Assembly (NCBI GenBank): GCA_016844485.1
Contig: JAENIZ010000029.1
Coordinates: 1-10,915, forward strand
Reading direction: 5' to 3'
Length of the DNA: 10,915 nt
DNA from: Gammaproteobacteria bacterium
GTDB lineage: Bacteria; Pseudomonadota; Gammaproteobacteria; Eutrophobiales; Eutrophobiaceae
The notes under the pieces: generated by a model
The model's database searches: none
Told to the model about the DNA's origin: nothing
Seen by the model: only the letters and a program-made list of their open reading frames with translations
Shown here: one piece after another, positions 6,690-10,915 of the stretch
Position numbering within the stretch: position 1 is the first letter of the stretch
How the letters are laid out: each line of letters begins with the position of its first letter
Made by a program: the position numbers and the translations under genes

Positions 6690-6710
6690 GGAATATTCCT
6701 CCCATCTTTT

Positions 6711-6737
6711 GGTCCTGCCTTACTGGAAGGCAGGGCC
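6711..6737 (-). other. 11-bp intercistronic hairpin between porin gene and glnK
   Basis: GGTCCTGCCTT (6711-6721) pairs with AAGGCAGGGCC (6727-6737) around ACTGG; ten Watson-Crick pairs and one G-T. On the coding (minus) strand it is followed by ACCAAAAG, not a T-run, so it should not terminate. It lies 18 bp after the porin stop and just before the glnK ribosome-binding site. It may protect the porin mRNA end or mark a processing point that sets different levels of pore and P-II/Amt. Confidence 0.6.
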
Positions 6738-6755
6738 AGTATTTAAATTAAAGGA

Positions 6756-7529
6756 TCAGAAACTGCTTGAAACAGTGAAAACGCCCGTGCCATCACAGAA
6801 ATCAGTGCCACCGAAACACTCCGCATCATCGATATCCGTATCTATGTAAGCGAGTTTGAATGTGAAAATATTCCAGCTCTTGGCCAGGCTCACCATCCAG
6901 TCGGTGTAATCCGGTGTGCCAAACCCGGCATTATTATCAATTTCCTGATAACCCACATGGCCTGACAATGTGAATTCATAAGGCAATGGAACGCCGACAT
7001 CACCGGAGTAATAAATTCCGTCATCTGTTTCAGCGAAGTAATCGGGACTGTAGTACAGGCTACCGGCAACATTGAAAATACCAAAGTCATAACTTAATAC
7101 GCCGTAGGCCTCGGCATAGTCATAATCCACAGTAAGGGCCGGACTGGTATCTGATCCCGGGTAGGCGTAATAGAGACCACCGATCTTCCAACCGACACCA
7201 TTGCCAATAGGAAATGTGCCCGTAAATCCGCCATAAAAATCGATTTCCAAATCGGCAGTATCGGATACACCTAGACTACCTTCATTAAAATCAATATTTG
7301 ATGCCCAGACACCTAAAAAAATACCGACAGGAAAAGCTGAGCTTAAATATGCATAATCAAACCCGCCTGAAAGCGCTGGATCCTCGGTCGTCTGGGTAAT
7401 GCCCCTGAAGCGATAGTCCGTGGACAACGCGACATTGGCAGTAAACGAATGTGGAGATTCTTCTTCCGCCTGTACGATAGGTGACATAACAACCAGAGCA
7501 CCCGTCAGTAACAAAATTACATTTCTCAT
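6756..7529 (-). CDS. TorF-family putative outer-membrane porin (TIGR02001 type)
   Basis: A 257-residue exported beta-barrel protein. It has a signal peptide (MRNVILLLTGALVVMSPIVQA, cut before EEES), then alternating aromatic/polar strands: FTANVALSTDYRFRGITQT, the family hallmark at the start of the barrel, then LEIDFYGGFTGTF, IGGLYYAYPG, AGSLYYSPDYF, LSGHVGYQEID and FKLAYIDTDI. It ends in FTVSSSF; a C-terminal phenylalanine is the usual signal for barrel insertion. This family is often found next to glnK-amtB, and here it is the first gene of that operon, directly under a sigma-54/NtrC control region. A role as an outer-membrane path for ammonium or another nitrogen source under starvation is inferred from context only. 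AGAGAGG precedes the ATG by eight bases. Two cysteines in the last loop (ECFGGTDFC) could form a disulfide. Confidence 0.85.
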   Translation of the reverse strand: MRNVILLLTGALVVMSPIVQAEEESPHSFTANVALSTDYRFRGITQTTEDPALSGGFDYAYLSSAFPVGIFLGVWASNIDFNEGSLGVSDTADLEIDFYGGFTGTFPIGNGVGWKIGGLYYAYPGSDTSPALTVDYDYAEAYGVLSYDFGIFNVAGSLYYSPDYFAETDDGIYYSGDVGVPLPYEFTLSGHVGYQEIDNNAGFGTPDYTDWMVSLAKSWNIFTFKLAYIDTDIDDAECFGGTDFCDGTGVFTVSSSF

Positions 7530-7573
7530 CTTGATAACCTCTCTAATACTTGAAGTTTTTATTAACTAAATAA

Positions 7574-7593
7574 AAATTAATGGCCATTAATTT
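7574..7593. promoter_or_regulatory. Perfect 20-bp palindrome in the porin operon leader
   Basis: AAATTAATGGCCATTAATTT is perfectly self-complementary. It lies just downstream of the predicted sigma-54 start site and 45 bp before the porin ATG, so it would be in the 5' untranslated region. It could be an operator for an additional regulator or an RNA/DNA hairpin. No regulator family is recognised. Confidence 0.5.
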
Positions 7594-7613
7594 CCCCTAG
7601 CGGTGCTATAAAT

Positions 7614-7629
7614 AGCACGCTCTGTGCCA
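7614..7629 (-). promoter_or_regulatory. Sigma-54 (RpoN) promoter of the porin-glnK-amtB operon
   Basis: On the minus strand the sequence reads TGGCAC-AGAGC-GTGCT. The -24 element TGGCAC is perfect, and the -12 element has the invariant GC at exactly ten bases from the GG (consensus TGGCAC-N5-TTGCA). Transcription would start near 7604, giving a leader of about 75 nt. The -12 half is also one arm of a GTGCTA-TAAA-TAGCAC hairpin (7603-7618). Sigma-54 promoters need an enhancer-binding activator, and two matching sites lie upstream. Confidence 0.85.
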
Positions 7630-7716
7630 TAATCATATTTTCCTTTAAAATTAAGGTAGTTACAAGCTTAAGTTAATAATTAGAATTAGGCTAATATGAC
7701 GAGATAATCCTATGGC

Positions 7717-7733
7717 TGCACTAGAATAGTGCA
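7717..7733. promoter_or_regulatory. NtrC enhancer site 1 (promoter-proximal)
   Basis: TGCACTA-GAA-TAGTGCA is a perfect 17-bp dyad that fits the NtrC consensus TGCAC-N7-GTGCA. Its centre (7725) is about 120 bp upstream of the predicted start of the porin operon and 32 bp, three helical turns, from the second site. This is the same spacing as the two strong NtrC sites of enterobacterial glnA. Confidence 0.85.
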
Positions 7734-7748
7734 TGTTTAAATGGGCAT

Positions 7749-7765
7749 TGCATGGATTTTGTGCA
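7749..7765. promoter_or_regulatory. NtrC enhancer site 2 (promoter-distal)
   Basis: TGCATGGATTTTGTGCA, also 17 bp, keeps TGCA at both ends and GTGCA on the right, with one change (TGCAT for TGCAC) on the left. It is centred at 7757, about 153 bp upstream of the predicted start. The 88 bp between site 1 and the promoter are AT-rich, which favours DNA looping, but no clear IHF box was found. Confidence 0.7.
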
Positions 7766-7880
7766 TTAGCGATAACTCTCGAGAACTGGTGTTACCTGAT
7801 TTATCTCGTTATATACTTAAATGTACTTAAACTAACTCTGGTCCGGGTTGGGCGAATCCACTAAAAACTTTGCGTGCTTC

Positions 7881-8135
7881 ATGCTGAACGACACAAAAAT
7901 TGACTCACTAATTAAGCAGATACTCGATAATCTGCCGGCTGAATTAACCCTGATAAAACAGGATCTGGAAAAAAATTTCAGGTCTGCCGTTACTATCGGT
8001 CTTGCAAACATGGATCTCGTTACGCGTGAGGAATTTGATATTCAATCAGAGCTGCTCGCACGTACACGTGTATTATTGGAAGAAATGGAGAAAAAAGTAA
8101 CCGAACTGGAAGCCGCCCTGACAGAATTGGATTAA
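7881..8135 (+). CDS. ubiK: UbiK-type ubiquinone biosynthesis accessory factor (BMFP domain, DUF526)
   Basis: A small 84-residue protein. UbiK helps the late, oxygen-dependent steps of ubiquinone synthesis by binding UbiJ and lipids; the family trimerises through its C-terminal coiled coil and has membrane-fusogenic activity in vitro. The sequence shows an amphipathic N-terminal part (TKIDSLIKQILDNLPAELTL), the family signature LDLVTREEFDIQ-like stretch (NMDLVTREEFDIQ, 43-55), and a heptad-rich C-terminal helix (about 56-84, VLLEEMEKKVTELEAALTEL). The ATG at 7881 was chosen because family members start a few residues before 'I..I..Q'. A TTG at 7848 would add eleven residues unlike the family. 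No clear Shine-Dalgarno precedes either. It lies 103 bp before comM, a common gammaproteobacterial neighbourhood. Confidence 0.88.
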   Translation: MLNDTKIDSLIKQILDNLPAELTLIKQDLEKNFRSAVTIGLANMDLVTREEFDIQSELLARTRVLLEEMEKKVTELEAALTELD

Positions 8136-8174
8136 TGTCATTAAACCTCCATTCGCTTTATATGTGATCGTTTT

Positions 8175-8210
8175 CTGGCTAAAATAGACTTCCACTAATC
8201 ATTCAGCCAG
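8175..8210. repeat. Inverted repeat in the ubiK-comM spacer
   Basis: CTGGCT (8175-8180) and AGCCAG (8205-8210) are exact complements, 24 bases apart, and the match continues imperfectly outward (TTTCTGGCT against AGCCAGGAA). It lies 28 bp before the comM ATG. It could be a stem near the ribosome-binding site or an operator; it is short enough to be chance. Confidence 0.3.
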
Positions 8211-8238
8211 GAATGGCGAATATGGAACATAAAGGACT

Positions 8239-9759
8239 ATGAGCATTGCCATCATCTACAGCCGGGCCCAGGTCGGCATACACACTCCACTGGTCACCGT
8301 CGAAGTCCATCTCACCCGCGGCCTGCCAAGTCTCTCTATCGTCGGCCTGCCTGAAACTGCGGTAAAGGAAAGCAAGGATCGCGTGCGCAGTGCGATCATC
8401 AATAATCATTTTGAATTTCCCCTGCGCCGCATCACGATCAATCTTGCACCTGCCGATCTGCCCAAGGAAGGCGGCCGTTTCGATCTTGCCATTGCACTCG
8501 GGATACTGGCTGCATCATCCCAACTCCCGACAGAGACGCTGGATCAATATGAATTTATTGGTGAACTGGCACTGACCGGTGAACTACGTCCGGTGCGCGG
8601 CATACTCCCGGTAGCCTGGGCAGTGACTGATGCCGGGCGCAAGCTGGTCCTGCCCGTGGCTAATGCCGAAGAGGCCGGTCTGGTATCCGACGCCGAAATC
8701 CTTCCCGCCTCGCATATCATGGAAGTATGTGCGCATCTCAGCGGAAACAAGCAATTACCTGAACATGTAAATACGGCTACACATTATCAATATGCACAAC
8801 CAGAGGATTTATCCGATGTCCGTGCCCAGCATCACGCCAAACGCGCACTGGAAATCGCCGCTGCGGGTGGACATAACCTGTTGATGATCGGTCCGCCCGG
8901 AACCGGCAAGACCATGTTGGCGGAACGCCTGCCGGGTATCCTGCCGCCGATGACGGAACAGCAGGCCCTGGAATCGGCAGCCGTCGCCTCTATCAGCACG
9001 CACGGTTTCAACCCCGCAAAATGGAAACAACGGCCGTTTCGTAATCCACACCATACGGCGTCCGGTGTGGCACTTGTGGGTGGCGGCAGTCATCCCCGGC
9101 CCGGTGAGATCTCACTCGCGCATCACGGCGTATTGTTTCTGGATGAATTGCCGGAATTTGATCGCAGGGTGCTCGAGGTATTGCGCGAACCGCTGGAGTC
9201 CGGCCGGATCATCATCTCTCGCGCGGCGAACCAGGCGGAGTTCCCTGCACAATTTCAACTCATTGCCGCCATGAATCCCTGCCCTTGCGGTTATCTGGGC
9301 GATCTCAGCGGGCGTTGCCACTGCACGGAAGAACAGGTCAGGCGTTACCGGTACCGGATATCTGGGCCCTTACTGGATCGCATTGATATCCATATTGAAG
9401 TCCCGAACGTGCCGAAGGAAATACTGCGCCGGACAAATGATAACAAGGGCGATACAAACGCTGTGGTTCAGGAACGGGTTTGCAGGGCATATCTACGTCA
9501 ATTTAATCGTGCCGGCAAGGCAAACCATAAATTGACCAATCGCGAGGTTGAGAGGTTCTGCAGGTTGAATGATGCCGGTACCAATCTGCTTGAAACCGCG
9601 ATTAACCGGCTTGGACTGTCTGCACGCGCCATGCATCGTATCCTCAAGGTCGCTCGCACGATTGCTGATCTGGCCGAATCAGATCAGATTGAACTAACCC
9701 ATCTCGGTGAGGCCATCAGCTACCGGCGTCTGGATCGGGCTGAAACCCTGATCAATTAA
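8239..9759 (+). CDS. comM: YifB/ComM family Mg-chelatase-like AAA+ ATPase
   Basis: A 506-residue protein. ComM is a hexameric helicase that promotes branch migration during integration of incoming DNA in natural transformation; in non-competent species it is called YifB. The N-terminal Lon-protease-like domain (1-170) shows GLPSLSIVGLPETAVKESK and TINLAPADLPKEGGRFDLAI. The AAA+ domain has Walker A GPPGTGKT (218-225), Walker B GVLFLDE (297-303), sensor-1 NPCPCG (346-351) and an arginine-finger-type R381 in GPLLDRIDIH. Four cysteines C348, C350, C360 and C362 form a CxC...CxC pair typical of the family and possibly zinc-binding. The C-terminal Mg-chelatase lid contains LSARAMHRILKVARTIADL. The ATG is preceded by AAAGGA. 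The length is the usual one and no lesion is seen. No other competence genes are in the window. Confidence 0.95.
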   Translation: MSIAIIYSRAQVGIHTPLVTVEVHLTRGLPSLSIVGLPETAVKESKDRVRSAIINNHFEFPLRRITINLAPADLPKEGGRFDLAIALGILAASSQLPTETLDQYEFIGELALTGELRPVRGILPVAWAVTDAGRKLVLPVANAEEAGLVSDAEILPASHIMEVCAHLSGNKQLPEHVNTATHYQYAQPEDLSDVRAQHHAKRALEIAAAGGHNLLMIGPPGTGKTMLAERLPGILPPMTEQQALESAAVASISTHGFNPAKWKQRPFRNPHHTASGVALVGGGSHPRPGEISLAHHGVLFLDELPEFDRRVLEVLREPLESGRIIISRAANQAEFPAQFQLIAAMNPCPCGYLGDLSGRCHCTEEQVRRYRYRISGPLLDRIDIHIEVPNVPKEILRRTNDNKGDTNAVVQERVCRAYLRQFNRAGKANHKLTNREVERFCRLNDAGTNLLETAINRLGLSARAMHRILKVARTIADLAESDQIELTHLGEAISYRRLDRAETLIN

Positions 9760-9771
9760 TAGTTTGTTAGC

Positions 9772-9970
9772 TAACAGGTTGGTGTAAAACGTCAACGAGC
9801 AGGCCCCCACTCCATAACAATGGGCGTGTAGCCGTGGGTGAGGCGCGAACGGGGCACCGGAAGCCTGGTCGCAAAAGGAGACGCGAAACATATCAAGCTG
9901 GATAGGCAAACGTCGAACGGGCACGCGACAAAGGAGATAGGCCGCACAGTAGTTTTACATCAACCTGATA
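9772..9970 (+). ncRNA. Candidate structured RNA or small mobile-element relic closed by a 16-bp inverted repeat
   Basis: CAGGTTGGTGTAAAAC (9775-9790) pairs with GTTTTACATCAACCTG (9952-9967) over 16 positions; 15 are Watson-Crick, and position 9782 with 9960 is a G-U pair that works only in a plus-strand RNA. The 161 bases inside fold further: G9803-C9810 with G9834-C9844 (GCC/GGC, CCCAC/GTGGG) enclosing CCAT-AACA-ATGG (9812-9823); TCGC/GCGA around AAAAGGAGAC; and GTCG-N10-CGAC (9912-9929). Two AAAGGAGA motifs occur. GGGTGAGGCGCGAAC (9836-9850) vaguely resembles the GGGTGARAGTCCCGAAC stretch of group II intron domain I, but no domain V or reverse transcriptase is seen. Terminal inverted repeats also suit a MITE, though no clear target-site duplication was found. 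No gene is supported here. Confidence 0.5.
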
Positions 9971-10018
9971 ACCCTTTTCCAGCTTGCGTGCCGCAATCAA
10001 TTCAGGTCAAATAAAACC

Positions 10019-10402
10019 ATGTTGGAAAAACAGCAATATAATATCCAGGTGCTGGTTGAGACGGCCTATATAAATGAGCAGTCCGAGCCGGGCAATAACC
10101 GATATGTGTTCGCGTATACCATCACGATTACAAATACAGGCACTGTCCCGGCCCAGCTCATCAGCCGTCATTGGGTCATTACAGATGCCAATAACAAGGT
10201 TCAGGAAGTTCGTGGTGAGGGCGTGGTGGGTGAACAACCCCGTCTTGCGCCTGGCGATTCATTCCGCTATACCAGTGCCGCCATGATCGAAACACCTGTC
10301 GGATGTATGCAGGGTAATTATCAGATGATAGCCGATGACGGTGTGGAGTTTGATGCGAAAATCCCGGTATTCAATCTTTCAACCCCACATACTTTACACT
10401 AG
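10019..10402 (+). CDS. apaG: ApaG (DUF525) protein
   Basis: A 127-residue protein of the ApaG family, a fibronectin-III-like beta-sandwich of uncertain biochemical role, genetically associated with ApaH and with cobalt/magnesium phenotypes in enterobacteria. The full family pattern is present: YNIQVLVETAYI at the first strand, NRYVFAYTITITNTG (27-41), SRHWVITDANNK, the glycine-rich VRGEGVVGEQPRLAPG (65-80), YTSAAMIETPVGCMQGNYQM, and a C-terminal IPVFNLSTP. Length and start agree with the Escherichia coli protein. The upstream ribosome-binding site is weak. It follows the structured element at 9772-9970 and precedes apaH by 103 bp, longer than the near-overlap seen in enterobacteria. Confidence 0.95.
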   Translation: MLEKQQYNIQVLVETAYINEQSEPGNNRYVFAYTITITNTGTVPAQLISRHWVITDANNKVQEVRGEGVVGEQPRLAPGDSFRYTSAAMIETPVGCMQGNYQMIADDGVEFDAKIPVFNLSTPHTLH

Positions 10403-10416
10403 TGACTGGTGATGAA

Positions 10417-10462
10417 GTGCAGGATGCACAAATGCCGCGAGGTCAGGATGACCAGGAGCGGC
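10417..10462 (+). repeat. AGGAT-loop hairpins in the apaG-apaH spacer
   Basis: Two small hairpins with the same loop: GTGC-AGGAT-GCAC (10417-10429) and GGTC-AGGAT-GACC (10441-10453). The second is followed by AGGAGC and enclosed by GCCGC (10434-10438) with GCGGC (10458-10462). The pattern 4-bp arm, AGGAT, 4-bp arm, AGGAGC is the same as at 4680-4698 in the repeat array, so both are likely one extragenic repeat family. GGA in a hairpin loop is also the CsrA/RsmA RNA-binding signature. Confidence 0.6.
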
Positions 10463-10505
10463 GAGTGATTCGTAACCTTTCACTCTTCACGTTTCACTAA
10501 TAACA

Positions 10506-10915
10506 ATGCCCACATATGCCATCGGCGACATTCAAGGTTGTTACGCGGAATTCCTCGCACTCCTGAACAAGATAAATTTCGATGTGCAAAAGGACTGCCT
10601 CTGGTTTACCGGTGACCTGGTAAATCGCGGACCTCGATCCCTTGAAGTCCTGCGCTTTGTCAAACAACTTGGTGCTACAGCGATCACTGTACTGGGTAAT
10701 CATGATCTGCATCTTCTCGCTGTAGCAAAGAGCCCATCCATACATAAACGCCCCAAAGATACGCTTGATCCCATCCTTGAAGCATCTGACCGAAAGGAAT
10801 TATTGTACTGGTTGAAAAACCTGCCGCTGTTCCATCACGATGATGAACTTGGTTTTACACTCATTCATGCCGGATTACCGCCGCAGTGGGATTTACAGCA
10901 AGCATCAGTGCTCGC
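10506..10915 (+). CDS. apaH: ApaH symmetrical diadenosine tetraphosphatase, N-terminal half
   Basis: Partial: 136 codons are present and the frame is open at the window end; the family is usually about 270-280 residues. The enzyme splits Ap4A into two ADP and also removes Np4 caps from RNA. It belongs to the PPP metallophosphatase fold and all early motifs are visible: GDIQG (7-11, metal ligand D8), GDLVNRGP (36-43, D37), GNHD (64-67, N65 and H66) and IHAG (120-123, H121). The usual histidine of GDxHG is Q10, a replacement common among ApaH proteins. The start matches the family (MPTYAIGD). No purine-rich ribosome-binding site precedes the ATG; the upstream bases are pyrimidine-rich, with a repeated TTTCACT. 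It lies downstream of apaG on the same strand. Confidence 0.95.
   Translation, partial: MPTYAIGDIQGCYAEFLALLNKINFDVQKDCLWFTGDLVNRGPRSLEVLRFVKQLGATAITVLGNHDLHLLAVAKSPSIHKRPKDTLDPILEASDRKELLYWLKNLPLFHHDDELGFTLIHAGLPPQWDLQQASVL

Larger units (their letters stand above)
7530..7880. other. Divergent control region between the porin operon and ubiK
   Basis: A 351-bp gene-free region. The left two-thirds carry the sigma-54 promoter, the NtrC pair and the palindromes listed separately. The right part (7766-7880) should hold the ubiK promoter; no convincing -35/-10 pair was seen. A tandem repeat TACTTAAA-TG-TACTTAAA occurs at 7814-7831. Confidence 0.6.

Noticed and set aside
7848..7880. TTG start for ubiK giving 95 residues
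   Set aside because: The extra residues are unlike the family N-terminus and no ribosome-binding site precedes the TTG; the ATG at 7881 fits homologues.
9694..9924. Minus-strand 76-codon frame overlapping the end of comM and the structured element
   Set aside because: It overlaps a certain gene in antisense, has no ribosome-binding site or family likeness, and its region is better explained by the stem-closed element.
9836..9967. Group II intron at 9772-9970
   Set aside because: Only one stretch resembles domain I; there is no recognisable domain V, no 5' GUGYG end and no reverse transcriptase, so it is kept only as a hypothesis to test.

Overview
The window looks like a chromosomal piece of a gammaproteobacterium. 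The evidence is rsmA and apaG-apaH in their usual orientation, a UbiK-ComM (YifB) pair, a TorF-family outer-membrane protein and paired P-II/Amt ammonium genes. The genus cannot be named from sequence reading alone.

Layout, left to right. The 3' end of rsmA (+) is followed by a gene-poor gap. A minus-strand pair comes next: a double cyclic-nucleotide-binding/rhodanese protein and aroE. A minus-strand ammonium unit (glnK-amtB copy 1) closes with a strong terminator. Then comes about 450 bp of palindromes, direct repeats and regulatory sites. A second minus-strand unit follows, porin-glnK-amtB (copy 2), with its own terminator. The control region 7530-7880 separates it from the divergent plus-strand genes ubiK and comM. 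A 200-bp inverted-repeat-bounded structured segment precedes apaG. A hairpin-rich spacer then leads to apaH, which runs off the window.

The best-supported regulatory result lies upstream of the porin-glnK-amtB operon. A near-consensus sigma-54 promoter (TGGCAC-N5-GTGCT) is preceded, about 120 and 150 bp further up, by two 17-bp NtrC-type palindromes whose centres are 32 bp apart. This is the architecture of classical nitrogen-starvation promoters, so the operon (outer-membrane pore, P-II regulator, ammonium channel) is very probably switched on by nitrogen limitation. The second glnK-amtB pair has a different arrangement: an NtrC-like palindrome next to a TATAAT box close to the gene, suggesting separate control.

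No clearly new protein system is seen. The least explained signals are non-coding: the tandem palindromic array at 4503-4807, the stem-closed element at 9772-9970, and the AGGAT-loop hairpins between apaG and apaH, which share a motif with the array. The window also shows rsmA and apaG-apaH, often adjacent in gammaproteobacteria, separated by about 9.8 kb carrying the nitrogen genes.
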